A stretch of 35,926 nucleotides of DNA from assembly GCA_002298965.1 (NCBI GenBank), contig DBMN01000209.1, positions 10,621 through 46,546 on the forward strand. Reading direction: 5' to 3'. Source of the DNA: Rhizobiales bacterium UBA697. GTDB taxonomy: Bacteria; Pseudomonadota; Alphaproteobacteria; Rhizobiales; Ancalomicrobiaceae. Position 1 is the first letter of the stretch. Each line of letters opens with the position of its first letter. Under the pieces are notes generated by a model. That model made no database searches. It was not told the DNA's origin and saw nothing but the letters and a program-made list of their open reading frames with translations. Positions 23,063-31,580 of this stretch are shown here, in pieces. The position numbers and the translations under genes were made by a program.

Positions 23063-24178
23063 ATGCTCTCCCGTCGCGACGCCCTCTTCGGCGCAACCCT
23101 CGCCACTCTCGCGGCCACGACCATCGGCAAGGGCGCCACGCCCGCGCTGGCGGCGGCCCCGACCGACGACGTCTCCCGCCTGGAGCACGTCCGGATCGAC
23201 CTCGTCGCCCCGCCCTTCGTCCATGCCCACGAGCAGGCGACCACTCGGCCGCCGCGGGTGATCGCGTTCGAGATGAAGGTCGTCGAGAAGGAGATCGTCG
23301 TCGACGAGGCCGGAACCAGGATGCAGGCCATGACCTACGACGGCTGGATCCCGGGCCCGATGATGATCGTCCACGAGGGCGACTACCTGCAGCTCACCCT
23401 CGTCAACCCGGCCACCAACACCATGCCGCACAACATCGACTTTCATGCGGCGACCGGCGGCCTCGGCGGCGGCGAGCTGACGCTGGTCAGCCCCGGCGAA
23501 CAGACCACCCTGCGCTTCAAGGCGACCCGCCCCGGCGTGTTCGTCTATCACTGCGCGCCCTCGGGCATGATCCCCTGGCACGTGACGTCCGGCATGAACG
23601 GCGTCGTCATGGTCCTGCCGCGCGGCGGCCTCGTCGACGCCCAGGGCCGCAGGCTCTCCTACGATCGCGTCTGGTACATCGGCGAGAGCGACTTCTACGT
23701 CCCGCGCGACGCCAAGGGGAACTTCAAGAGCTTCCCCAGCCTCGCCGACGCCTTCGACGAGACGACGAAGACGATGCGCGGGCTGATCCCCTCGCACGTG
23801 GTCTTCAACGGCCGCGCCGGCGCCTTGACCGGCAAGGGCGCCCTGACCGGCAAGGTCGGCGAGACGGTGCTGATCGTCCACGCCCAGGCCAACCGCGACA
23901 CCCGCCCGCACATCATCGGCGGCCACGGCGACCACGTCTGGGAGACCGGCAAGTTCTCCAACCCGCCGCAGACCGACCTCGAGACCTGGTTCGTGCGCGG
24001 CGGATCGGCCGGCGCGGCGCTCTACACCTTCCGCCAGCCGGGCATCTACGCCTACGTCAACCACAACCTGATCGAGGCGACCGAACTCGGCGCCACCGCC
24101 CACTTCGCCATCGAAGGCCAGTGGAACGACGACCTGATGAAGCAGGTCGCCCGCCCGGCGCCGATCGCCACGAACTGA
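23063..24178 (+). CDS. nirK: Copper-containing nitrite reductase (NO-forming)
   Basis: The 371-residue precursor has a Tat signal (SRRDALFG, hydrophobic stretch, cleavage near ALAAA). Two cupredoxin domains follow. Type 1 copper ligands are His123, Cys164, His173 and Met178. Type 2 ligands are His128, His163 and the His in YAYVNHNLIEA. The catalytic Asp126 (HNIDFH) and the second-domain His in IIGGHGDHVW are present. It reduces nitrite to nitric oxide in the periplasm, the key step of denitrification, receiving electrons from a cupredoxin or cytochrome c. The start has an AAGGAAC site. It is preceded by a Dnr/NnrR box and followed by nirV. All catalytic residues are intact. Confidence 0.97.
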   Translation: MLSRRDALFGATLATLAATTIGKGATPALAAAPTDDVSRLEHVRIDLVAPPFVHAHEQATTRPPRVIAFEMKVVEKEIVVDEAGTRMQAMTYDGWIPGPMMIVHEGDYLQLTLVNPATNTMPHNIDFHAATGGLGGGELTLVSPGEQTTLRFKATRPGVFVYHCAPSGMIPWHVTSGMNGVVMVLPRGGLVDAQGRRLSYDRVWYIGESDFYVPRDAKGNFKSFPSLADAFDETTKTMRGLIPSHVVFNGRAGALTGKGALTGKVGETVLIVHAQANRDTRPHIIGGHGDHVWETGKFSNPPQTDLETWFVRGGSAGAALYTFRQPGIYAYVNHNLIEATELGATAHFAIEGQWNDDLMKQVARPAPIATN

Positions 24179-24192
24179 GACGGAACACGACG

Positions 24193-24214
24193 CGAGCGCG
24201 CCCCGGCGCGCTCG
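24193..24214 (+). other. Hairpin between nirK and nirV
   Basis: Perfect 9-bp stem CGAGCGCGC/GCGCGCTCG with loop CCCG, 14 bp after the nirK stop. It may act as partial terminator or 3' stabiliser that keeps nirV expression below nirK. Confidence 0.5.
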
Positions 24215-24256
24215 GCCGGAAGACTCGCGCGCCCCGCGCCTTGGGGGAGCATCGTC

Positions 24257-25063
24257 ATGATCTCGACCCGCATCGCCCTGCCCGCCCTCCTCGCCGCCGC
24301 CTCCGCCCTCGGCAGCCTCGCCTTCGCGGCGCTGCCCGACCGCGATCCGACCGATCTCGTCACCATCGCCCCGGGGCGGGTGACCTTCCAGGCCCCCGGC
24401 GACTTCGTCCGCGACGGCCGGCCCGCCGCCGCCCCGTCGATCGACGTCGGCTTCGAGCGCCCGCTGCGGGTGATGCGTCGTCAGGTCAGCGAGGCCGACT
24501 ATGCCGCCTGCGTCGCCGACGGCGCCTGCGCCGAAGTCGACCGGCCCGACGGCCCGCCGCGCGGCGACGTTCCCGTGGTGGGCGTGTCCTGGCGCGACGC
24601 CACCGCTTATGCCGCCTGGCTGTCGGCCCGCACCGGCCATCGCTACCGCCTGCCGAGCGACGCCGAATGGGCCCGCTTCGCCGCCGAGGCCTTCGTCGGC
24701 GAGCCGCGCGAGAGCGAGATCGACACGACCGATCCGATCGCCCGCCGCCTCGCCCTCTATCGCGCCGAAGCCGAGGGCGCCCGACCGATCGATCGCGCGC
24801 CGAAGCCCTTCGGCGCCTTCGGCCGCAACACGCACGGCCTCGAAGACGTCTCGGGCAACGTCTGGGAATGGACCGACGGCTGCTGGACGCGCACGGTGCT
24901 GGAGGCCGGCGGCGAGGTCCGCGAGACGCGGAACTGCGGCGTGCGCGTCGTCGAGGGGCGGCATCGCGGCTATGTCAGCGACTTCGTCCGCGATCCCCGC
25001 GGCGGCGGCTGCTCGGCCGGCACCCCGCCGGCCAATCTCGGGCTGCGCCTCGTCCGCGACTGA
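24257..25063 (+). CDS. nirV: NirV-like formylglycine-generating-enzyme-fold protein
   Basis: The 268-residue protein has an N-terminal signal peptide (ALPALLAAASALGSLAFA) and an FGE-sulfatase/SUMF1-type domain: VPVVGVSWRDATAYAAWLSARTGHRYRLPSDAEWARFAAE, NTHGLEDVSGNVWEWTDGCW and the final GLRLVRD. NirV is regularly encoded right after nirK in alphaproteobacteria and some pseudomonads. Its exact role is unsettled, but an assembly or maturation function for nitrite reductase has been suggested. A GGGGGAG site precedes the ATG. It converges with deoR, stop to stop 18 bp apart. Confidence 0.9.
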   Translation: MISTRIALPALLAAASALGSLAFAALPDRDPTDLVTIAPGRVTFQAPGDFVRDGRPAAAPSIDVGFERPLRVMRRQVSEADYAACVADGACAEVDRPDGPPRGDVPVVGVSWRDATAYAAWLSARTGHRYRLPSDAEWARFAAEAFVGEPRESEIDTTDPIARRLALYRAEAEGARPIDRAPKPFGAFGRNTHGLEDVSGNVWEWTDGCWTRTVLEAGGEVRETRNCGVRVVEGRHRGYVSDFVRDPRGGGCSAGTPPANLGLRLVRD

Positions 25064-25081
25064 CCGCCGCCGGACGGCGCC

Positions 25082-25849
25082 TCAGCGGGTGACGATGCGG
25101 ACGCCGCTCTCCTCGACCCGCCGGCGCAGGCCGGCGTCGACATTCGAATCGGTCAGCACCGCGTCGAAGTCGCCGATGTCGGCGAAATAGGCCGAGCGGA
25201 CGCGGTCGAACTTGCTCGAATCGATCACCAGATAGGTCTCGATCGACCGGCGAATCGCCTCCTGTTTGAAGGCGACCTCGTGAAAATTCGAACAGCTCGC
25301 GCCCTGATCCGGGTGGAGCCCGCCGGCGCTGATGAAAGCCTTGTTGATCCCCACTCGCTTCAGCACCTCGAGCGCCTCCGGGCTCTCGAACGACGCGGAC
25401 GAGCGGTGATAGAAGCCGCCGAGCAGCACCAGCGAGACGTTTTCGAGCCGTCGCACCACCTCGGCGATGTTGATCGAGTAACACACCACCGTGATCTCGC
25501 CGACGCCGCCCAGACGCCGCGCGAGATGCGGCGTCGTGGTGCCGCAGTCGATGAAGATCGTGTCGCCGGCCTCGATGAAGCCGAGGGCGAGCTCGCAGGC
25601 CGCCCGCTTGCCCGCCGCATGCGCCTCGCGCTCGCGATCGAAGACGTAGCCGGCGCTGGGCACCGCCGACTGGGCGGCGATGACGTGGCCGCCGTGACAG
25701 TTGAAACGCTCCGGATGGGCCGCCACGTCGCGCCGAATGGTCATTTCCGAGACGTCCAGGGCCCCGGCGAGGTCGCTCAGCCGCAGCGATGCCGCCGTCT
25801 CGAGCGCTTCGGAGATCCTCTCTATCCGCTGGGGTCTGGTCAGGCTCAT
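25082..25849 (-). CDS. deoR: DeoR-family repressor of the deoxyribose locus
   Basis: The 255-residue protein has an N-terminal helix-turn-helix (RLSDLAGALDVSEMTIRRDV) and a C-terminal sugar-phosphate sensor domain with the IDCGTTTPHLARRL ligand loop and the late IDSSKFDR segment. In E. coli, DeoR is released by deoxyribose-5-phosphate. Here it is divergent from deoC with a TGTTA-N6-TAACA operator between them. The chosen ATG matches the family N-terminus (TRPQRIERI). A 41-residue upstream extension is Arg/Asp-rich and unsupported. Confidence 0.9.
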   Translation of the reverse strand: MSLTRPQRIERISEALETAASLRLSDLAGALDVSEMTIRRDVAAHPERFNCHGGHVIAAQSAVPSAGYVFDREREAHAAGKRAACELALGFIEAGDTIFIDCGTTTPHLARRLGGVGEITVVCYSINIAEVVRRLENVSLVLLGGFYHRSSASFESPEALEVLKRVGINKAFISAGGLHPDQGASCSNFHEVAFKQEAIRRSIETYLVIDSSKFDRVRSAYFADIGDFDAVLTDSNVDAGLRRRVEESGVRIVTR

Positions 25850-26008
25850 CACGTCGTCCGATCGGTCCGATCGTCGTGGCGCGCCCTTCGCGTCGCGACG
25901 GATCTCGGGGTGGTCGGGGACGGTGCCCCGGGTGGCGAGAAGCGGAACCGCGACGGGCGCTCGCGGCGACATCCCCAGCTTCCACGTGAACGCGTCTTCA
26001 CAACAGAA

Positions 26009-26024
26009 TGTTAATCTGATAACA
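26009..26024. promoter_or_regulatory. DeoR operator
   Basis: TGTTAATCTGATAACA has 5-bp arms TGTTA and TAACA around six bases. The arms and spacing are the same as in the E. coli DeoR operator as I recall it (TGTTA-GAATTC-TAACA). It lies 56 bp before the deoC ATG in a locally AT-rich patch. A second short palindrome, TTGTGACAA, follows at 26030-26038. Confidence 0.8.
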
Positions 26025-26079
26025 CCGCTTGTGACAATCGAAACATGGGCCGAATGGCCGCAGTCCTCCGGAGAACCCC

Positions 26080-26736
26080 ATGGTCATCGCCGCAGCCGAC
26101 CTCCACGCTGTCATCGATCATACCATTCTGAAGCCCGACGCGCGTTGCGACGACGTCCTGCGCTTCTGCCGCGAAGCCCGTGAGAATCGATTCTTCTCCG
26201 TCTGCGTCAATCCCGTCTGGGTGCCCACCGTCGCCGAGGCGCTGGCGGGTTCCGGCGTCGCCACCTGTTCGGTCGTCGGCTTCCCGCTCGGCGCGATCCC
26301 GACCGCGGTGAAGGCGAACGAGACCGCCTGGGTGGTCGCCGCCGGCGCCGGCGAGGTCGACATGGTGATCGACGTCGGCGCGCTGAAGGACGGCGAGACC
26401 GACAGGGTCCGGGCCGACATCGCCGCCGTCAAGGCCGCCTGCGGCCGGGCGCTCCTCAAGGTCATCATCGAGACCTGCCTCCTCACCGACGAGGAGAAGA
26501 TCACCGCCTGCCGTCTCGCGGTCGAGGCGGGTGCCGACTTCGTCAAGACCTCCACCGGCTTCTCGACCGGCGGCGCCACCGCCGAGGACATCGCGCTGAT
26601 GCGCCGGACGGTCGGCCCGAAGATCGGCGTCAAGGCTTCCGGCGGCGTGCGCACCCGCGACGACGCCCTGAAGATGCTCGCCGCCGGCGCCTCGCGCATC
26701 GGCGCCAGCGCCAGTCTGGCGATCATCGCCGGCTGA
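26080..26736 (+). CDS. deoC: Deoxyribose-phosphate aldolase
   Basis: The 218-residue TIM-barrel class I aldolase splits 2-deoxy-D-ribose 5-phosphate into glyceraldehyde 3-phosphate and acetaldehyde. The Schiff-base lysine is Lys156 in FVKTSTGFS. Asp98 (MVIDVGAL) and Lys185 (GVKASGGVR) match the E. coli catalytic Asp102 and Lys201. The N-terminal VIDHTILKP is conserved. The start has a CCGGAGAA site. It is the first gene of the plus-strand deo operon under the DeoR operator. Confidence 0.96.
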   Translation: MVIAAADLHAVIDHTILKPDARCDDVLRFCREARENRFFSVCVNPVWVPTVAEALAGSGVATCSVVGFPLGAIPTAVKANETAWVVAAGAGEVDMVIDVGALKDGETDRVRADIAAVKAACGRALLKVIIETCLLTDEEKITACRLAVEAGADFVKTSTGFSTGGATAEDIALMRRTVGPKIGVKASGGVRTRDDALKMLAAGASRIGASASLAIIAG

Positions 26737-26802
26737 TCCCCTCCCATCCCCTCCCCCTCGGACGACAGGAGACCCGAGCCGCTCTGCCTTTCTCGGAAGT
26801 CT

Positions 26803-26822
26803 GACATCAAGAATCGACATCA
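26803..26822 (+). repeat. Short direct repeat upstream of the sugar-binding protein gene
   Basis: GACATCA occurs twice, 13 bp start to start, 25-44 bp before the ATG. It might mark a regulator site or promoter element for separate transcription of the importer. Weak evidence. Confidence 0.25.
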
Positions 26823-26846
26823 GGGACAAGAAACGAGGACAATGCC

Positions 26847-27899
26847 ATGAAGAAGCTCATCGCCGCCGTCGCGACGGCCGCCGCGCTGGTCGCCGGCTCC
26901 GCCTTCGCCGCCGGCAACGGCCCCGTCGACACCTCGCAGGTCCGCAAGGACATCGTGTCCTCCGCCACCGGCAAGAAGTTCACCATCGCCACCGTCGTCA
27001 AGGTCGACGGCATCGCGTGGTTCGACCGCATGCGCGACGGCATCAAGCAGTTCAAGGCCGACACCGGCCACGACACCTGGATGCTCGGACCGAGCCAGGC
27101 CGACGCGGCCGCCCAGGTGCAGATCATCGAGAGCCTGATCGCGCAGGGCGTCGACGCCATCTGCGTGGTGCCCTTCTCGGTCGAGGCGGTCGAGCCGGTG
27201 CTGAAGAAGGCCCGCGATCGCGGCATCGTCGTCGTCGCCCACGAGGCCTCGAACATCAAGAACGCCGACTACGTGCTCGAAGCCTTCGACAACAAGGCCT
27301 ACGGCGCCAAGCTGATGGAAGTGCTCGGCACCGCCATGGGCGGCGAGGGCAAGTACGTCGCCACCGTCGGCTCGCTGACCTCCAAGTCGCAGAACGAATG
27401 GATCGACGGCGGCGTGGAGTACCAGAAGGCCCACTTCCCGAAGATGCAGCAGGTCACGACCCGTCTCGAGACCTATGACGACGCCAACACCGACTACACC
27501 AAGCTCAAGGAAGTCCTGACCACCTATCCGGACCTCAAGGGCATTCTCGGTGGACCGATGCCGACCTCGGCCGGCGCCGGCCGTCTGGTCGCCGAACGCG
27601 GCCTCAACGGCAAGCTGTTCTTCGCCGGCACCGGCCTCGTCTCCGTCGCCGGTCAGTACCTGAAGAACGACAACATCCAGTACATCCAGTTCTGGGATCC
27701 GGCGGTCGCCGGCTACGCCATGAACGTCGTCGCCACGATGGCGCTGTCCAAGAAGGGCGGCGAGATCAAGGCCGGCCTCAACCTCGGCCTGCCCGGCTAC
27801 ACCAAGCTGACCACGCCCGCAGGCGGCGCGGCGAACCTGCTCTACGGCGCCGGTTGGGTCGGCGTGACCAAGGCCAACATGGCCGACTACAACTTCTGA
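26847..27899 (+). CDS. Sugar ABC transporter substrate-binding protein (RbsB/LsrB/RhaS-like)
   Basis: The 350-residue precursor has a signal peptide (LIAAVATAAALVAGSAFA). Its periplasmic-binding fold is of the Peripla_BP_4 group, with FTIATVVKVDGIAWFDRMRDGIKQF, IIESLIAQGVDAICVVPFSVEAVEPVLKKARDRGIVVVAHE and YDDANTDYTKLKEVLTTYPDLKGILGG. This group includes autoinducer-2 and rhamnose binding proteins, but the deoR-deoC-deoK setting points to 2-deoxyribose or a related deoxy sugar or nucleoside. A GAGGACAA site precedes the ATG. A hairpin follows the stop. Confidence 0.92.
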   Translation: MKKLIAAVATAAALVAGSAFAAGNGPVDTSQVRKDIVSSATGKKFTIATVVKVDGIAWFDRMRDGIKQFKADTGHDTWMLGPSQADAAAQVQIIESLIAQGVDAICVVPFSVEAVEPVLKKARDRGIVVVAHEASNIKNADYVLEAFDNKAYGAKLMEVLGTAMGGEGKYVATVGSLTSKSQNEWIDGGVEYQKAHFPKMQQVTTRLETYDDANTDYTKLKEVLTTYPDLKGILGGPMPTSAGAGRLVAERGLNGKLFFAGTGLVSVAGQYLKNDNIQYIQFWDPAVAGYAMNVVATMALSKKGGEIKAGLNLGLPGYTKLTTPAGGAANLLYGAGWVGVTKANMADYNF

Positions 27900-27907
27900 C
27901 CCCATAC

Positions 27908-27933
27908 GGAGGGCGTCGTCCGCGACGCCCTCC
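27908..27933 (+). terminator. Attenuating hairpin after the sugar-binding protein gene
   Basis: Perfect 11-bp stem GGAGGGCGTCG/CGACGCCCTCC with a 4-base loop, 8 bp after the stop. It is followed by a pyrimidine stretch (CTCTTCC) but no T run. It likely limits transcription into the ATPase gene. Confidence 0.65.
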
Positions 27934-27972
27934 CTCTTCCGAGCCCCATCCACTCGAAAGCGGGTCAGCGCC

Positions 27973-29517
27973 ATGCCCTTCCCCACTGCCTCTCCGGCGT
28001 CCCCTGCCCCGGCGGCCGCGGCCGACGTCTTCCTCGACCTGCGCAACGTGGAGAAACGCTTCTCCGGCGTCCGCGCCCTCGACGACGTGTCGCTGACCAT
28101 ACGGTCGGGCGAGATCCACTGCCTCGCCGGCGAGAACGGCTCGGGCAAGTCGACCCTCATCAAGATCATGTCCGGGGTCTATCGGCCCGACGGCGGCTCG
28201 ATCCTGATCAACGGCCGCAATCTGCCGCATCTGACCCCGATCGAGGCGATCCGCCAGGGCGTCCAGGTGATCTATCAGGACTTCTCGCTGTTCGGGAACC
28301 TGACCGTCGCCGAGAACCTCGCGCTCAACACCGAGCTTCAGGCCAAGCGCAGGCTGGTCAGCTGGGGCCGCGTGCGCTCCATCGCGGACGAGGCGATCGA
28401 ACGTCTCGGCGTCGACATCGACCCGACCAGGGAGGTCGACGATCTGTCGACCGCCGGGCGCCAGCTCGTCGCCATCGCCCGCGCGCTGATGTCCGATCCG
28501 CGCCTCCTCATCATGGACGAGCCGACGACCGCGCTCACCCGCAAGGAGGTCGAGACGCTGTTCCGCATCGTGCGCGACATCCAGGCCCGCGGCATCGCCG
28601 TGCTGTTCGTCAGCCACAAGATGCGCGAGATGCTGGAGATCTCCGAACGGATCTCGGTCATCCGCAACGGCAGGAAGGTCGCCGAAGGGCCGACCTCCGA
28701 ATTCGACGAGCCGAAGATCATCCGCCACATGACCGGCCACGACATCGCGTCGCAGAGCTACGTCTGGACGCCGCCGGCCGAAGAGGTGCCGCCGCGGCTC
28801 GAGATCCGCAACCTGACGCTGCCCGGCGCCTACGAGGACCTGTCGCTCGCCATCAAGCCGGGCGAGATCGTCGGCCTGTCGGGCCTGCTCGGCTCCGGCC
28901 GCACCGAGGTCGCCAACACGCTGTTCGGCCTCGAGCCCGGCTACACCGGCTCTGTGCTCGTCGACGGCAAGGAAGTCCGGCTCGACCGGGTTTCGACCGC
29001 CATCGACGCCGGCATCGCCTATGTGCCGGAGGACCGGCTGACCGAGGGCCTGTTCCTCACCCAGTCGATCGACCGCAACATCCTCGCCACGATCTACGAC
29101 CGCATCGCTGCGTGGTCGGTGGTCGACCGGACCAAGGCGGCGGAACTCGCCGCCGGTTCGATCCGTTCGCTGCAGATCGCCACGCCGACCGGCGAGAAGC
29201 CTGTCGGTCAGCTCTCCGGCGGCAATCAGCAGCGCGTGGTGCTCGCCCGCTGGCTCCTCACCGACGCCCGCGTGCTGATCCTCAACGGCCCGACCGTCGG
29301 CGTCGACGTCGGCTCCAAGGCGGAGATCCACCGCATCATCCGCGACCTCGCGGTGAAGACCGGGGTCTCGGTGCTGATGATCTCCGACGACATCCTCGAG
29401 CTGGTGCAGAACTGCAACCGCATCGTGGTGATCCATCGGGGCCGCTTCGTCGACACGATCGAGACCGCCGAGACGTCGGAGCACGCGATCTCCGACATCC
29501 TGACGTCCTTCCGGTGA
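27973..29517 (+). CDS. Sugar ABC transporter ATPase, two-domain (RbsA/LsrA-like)
   Basis: The 514-residue protein has two nucleotide-binding domains. Domain 1 (about 20-250) has Walker A GENGSGKST and Walker B LLIMDEPTTALT, with the signature region DLSTAGRQLVAIARAL. Domain 2 (about 270-514) has a degenerate Walker A (GLLGSGRTEV, usual for this family) and a canonical signature LSGGNQQRV, but an altered Walker B: ILNGPTVGVDVG, where DEPTRGID is normal, so both the Mg-binding Asp and the catalytic Glu are gone. ATP hydrolysis is therefore expected at one site only. Residues 1-18 are Pro/Ala-rich. The next gene begins 8 bp after the stop. Confidence 0.93.
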   Translation: MPFPTASPASPAPAAAADVFLDLRNVEKRFSGVRALDDVSLTIRSGEIHCLAGENGSGKSTLIKIMSGVYRPDGGSILINGRNLPHLTPIEAIRQGVQVIYQDFSLFGNLTVAENLALNTELQAKRRLVSWGRVRSIADEAIERLGVDIDPTREVDDLSTAGRQLVAIARALMSDPRLLIMDEPTTALTRKEVETLFRIVRDIQARGIAVLFVSHKMREMLEISERISVIRNGRKVAEGPTSEFDEPKIIRHMTGHDIASQSYVWTPPAEEVPPRLEIRNLTLPGAYEDLSLAIKPGEIVGLSGLLGSGRTEVANTLFGLEPGYTGSVLVDGKEVRLDRVSTAIDAGIAYVPEDRLTEGLFLTQSIDRNILATIYDRIAAWSVVDRTKAAELAAGSIRSLQIATPTGEKPVGQLSGGNQQRVVLARWLLTDARVLILNGPTVGVDVGSKAEIHRIIRDLAVKTGVSVLMISDDILELVQNCNRIVVIHRGRFVDTIETAETSEHAISDILTSFR

Positions 29518-29525
29518 GGTGACCC

Positions 29526-30503
29526 ATGGCTCTCTTCCGTAGATCCGAGGTCGTCATCGCGGCCATTCTCATCGCCGCGATGATCCTCATCGGCCTCGTC
29601 AATCCGGCCTTCTGGCAGATCGACAACCTGTTCTCGCTGCTGCGCTCCAACATCGTCATCGGCATCATGGCGCTCGGCGTCCTCCTGGTGATGCTGTCGG
29701 GCGGCTTCGACGTCTCCTTCCCGGCCTTCGCGGTCGCGGCGATGTATCTGACCGTCAAGGCGATGCTGGCGACCGGTTACGAAGGCGTCTTCGTGCCCTT
29801 CCTGATGGCGATCGCCATCGGCGCGGCCTGCGGCGCGATCAACGCCTTCTTCGTCTGGAAGTTCCGGATGATCCCGCTGATCGTGACGCTCGGCACCGGC
29901 TCGATGGTGCGCGGCTTCCTGCTCGGCGTGGTCGGCACCTCGATGATCAACATCGACCGCTTCCCGCCGGTGCTGATCGACTTCGCCAAGGCCGAGATCT
30001 TCACCATGACCAAGGCGGACGGCACCCATTCGGGCCTGACCGCGATGATCCTGATCTACGTCGCCCTGGCGCTCGCGGTGCATCTGATGCTGCGCTACAC
30101 GATGATCGGCCGCTCGATCTTCGCGCTCGGCGGCGGAGCGGAGGCGGCCACCCGCGTCGGCTTCGACCTGAAGAAGACGATCTTCTTCATCTACTGCCTC
30201 GCCGGTGCGCTCGCGGGCTTCGCCGGCATGCTCCACTGCTCGATGATCTGGCTCGCCAACCCGCGCGACTTCGTCGGCACCGACCTCGAGGTCATCGCCG
30301 CCGTGGTGCTGGGTGGCGCCTCGATCTTCGGCGGGCGCGGCAGCGTGCTCGGCACCATGCTCGGCGTCTTCATGCTGGTCATGGTCAAGAACAGCCTGAT
30401 CATCATGAAGGTCGACACCACCTGGCAGCTCGTCGTGGTCGGATCGATCATCGTCATCGCCACCGCGGCCAGCGCCTGGCGCGACCACGGCCGTCGGGCC
30501 TGA
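29526..30503 (+). CDS. Sugar ABC transporter permease (first, RbsC family)
   Basis: The 325-residue inner-membrane protein has about nine hydrophobic segments and typical RbsC-family motifs: GVLLVMLSGGFDVSF, VTLGTGSMVRG, GRSIFALGGGAEAATRVGFDLKKT and AVVLGGASIFGGRGSVLGT. It forms the channel with the next permease. The hydrophobic N-terminus begins at once after LFRRSE. A GAGGTGA stretch precedes the ATG. Confidence 0.93.
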   Translation: MALFRRSEVVIAAILIAAMILIGLVNPAFWQIDNLFSLLRSNIVIGIMALGVLLVMLSGGFDVSFPAFAVAAMYLTVKAMLATGYEGVFVPFLMAIAIGAACGAINAFFVWKFRMIPLIVTLGTGSMVRGFLLGVVGTSMINIDRFPPVLIDFAKAEIFTMTKADGTHSGLTAMILIYVALALAVHLMLRYTMIGRSIFALGGGAEAATRVGFDLKKTIFFIYCLAGALAGFAGMLHCSMIWLANPRDFVGTDLEVIAAVVLGGASIFGGRGSVLGTMLGVFMLVMVKNSLIIMKVDTTWQLVVVGSIIVIATAASAWRDHGRRA

Positions 30504-30518
30504 GCGAGGAGAGACCCC

Positions 30519-31517
30519 TTGAACAAGATCTCTTTCGACCCCCGCTCGCTCTTCAACCGCGACAACAACATCGCCCAGCTCCTGGTGATGGTCGTGCTGA
30601 TCTTCGCCGTGATGACGGCGCTGTCGCCCGACAAGTTCCTGCGCTGGTACAATTTCGAGAGCCTGACCTATCTCTTCCCCGAGCTCGGCGTTCTCTCGAT
30701 CGCCATGCTGGTGGCGATGATGACCGGCGGCATCGACCTGTCGATCATCGGCATCGCCAACGTCTCGGCGATCCTCGCCGGCCTCTTCTTCCACCGCATG
30801 ATCGGCCGCGGCGCCGAGGCGGCGGAGGGGCAGACCCTGTGGATCCTCTGCGGCATCGGCCTGTCGATGAGCGTCGGCATGATCGCGGGCGCCTTCAACG
30901 GCTTCCTCATCACCCGGCTCAAGGTGACGCCGATCCTCGCCACGCTCGGTTCCGGCCAGATCTTCACCGGCATCGCGCTGGTGCTGACCGGCGGCCCGGC
31001 GATCGTCGGCTTCCCCGCCGCCTGGGACTGGATCGGCAACGGCAAGATCTTCGGCCTCGCCGTGCCCTTCGTGCTGTTCATCGTCATCGCCCTGGCGATC
31101 GCCTTCGTGCTGACGCGCACCACCTTCGGCCTGGCGCTGCAGCTGATCGGCACCAATCCGAAGGCCGCCGTCTACGCCGGCCTCGACCGGGCGAAGATGG
31201 TCTTCATGAGCTATGTGCTCACGGGCACCCTCGCCTCGATCGCCGGCATCATGCTGTCGGGCCGCACCAACGCGGCGAAGTCGGACTACGGCACGTCCTA
31301 CCTGTTGCAGGCGGTGCTGATCGCCGTGCTCGGCGGCACCAATCCGGCCGGCGGCAAGGGCACGGTGGCGGGCGTCTCGATCGCGGTGATCGCGCTCATG
31401 CTGCTGTCGTCGGGCTTCCAGATCCTGCGCTTCTCCAACCACCTGATCGACTTCATCTGGGGCGCCTTCCTGCTCCTGGTGATCGCCATCAACGCCTACA
31501 AGAACCGGACCCGCTGA
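30519..31517 (+). CDS. Sugar ABC transporter permease (second, RbsC family)
   Basis: The 332-residue RbsC-type permease carries MMTGGIDLSIIGIANVSAI, ILATLGSGQIFTGIALVLTGGPAIVGFP, ALQLIGTNPKAAVYAGLDRAK and AVLGGTNPAGGKGTVAG. The start is TTG at 30519 with a strong GAGGAGAG site. No ATG lies near. It sits 15 bp after the first permease. Two different permeases in one operon is the LsrCD/RhaPQ arrangement. Confidence 0.92.
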   Translation: MNKISFDPRSLFNRDNNIAQLLVMVVLIFAVMTALSPDKFLRWYNFESLTYLFPELGVLSIAMLVAMMTGGIDLSIIGIANVSAILAGLFFHRMIGRGAEAAEGQTLWILCGIGLSMSVGMIAGAFNGFLITRLKVTPILATLGSGQIFTGIALVLTGGPAIVGFPAAWDWIGNGKIFGLAVPFVLFIVIALAIAFVLTRTTFGLALQLIGTNPKAAVYAGLDRAKMVFMSYVLTGTLASIAGIMLSGRTNAAKSDYGTSYLLQAVLIAVLGGTNPAGGKGTVAGVSIAVIALMLLSSGFQILRFSNHLIDFIWGAFLLLVIAINAYKNRTR

Positions 31518-31580
31518 CCCCCGGCCGCGCCGTCCCTCCGGCGGTGCGGCACGGACGCGAGACGACCAGAAGAGGGTGTC

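Noticed and set aside
21485..24964. 1159-codon minus-strand open frame across nirK and nirV
   Set aside because: It runs antisense to clear genes with intact catalytic motifs (nirK, nirV, DUF1858) and shows only low-complexity composition.
26847..31517. Autoinducer-2 (Lsr) uptake system
   Set aside because: The binding protein and permeases resemble Lsr/Rha components, but no LsrK, LsrF or LsrG is present and the operon carries deoC, a DeoK-type kinase and a DeoR operator, which indicate deoxyribose.
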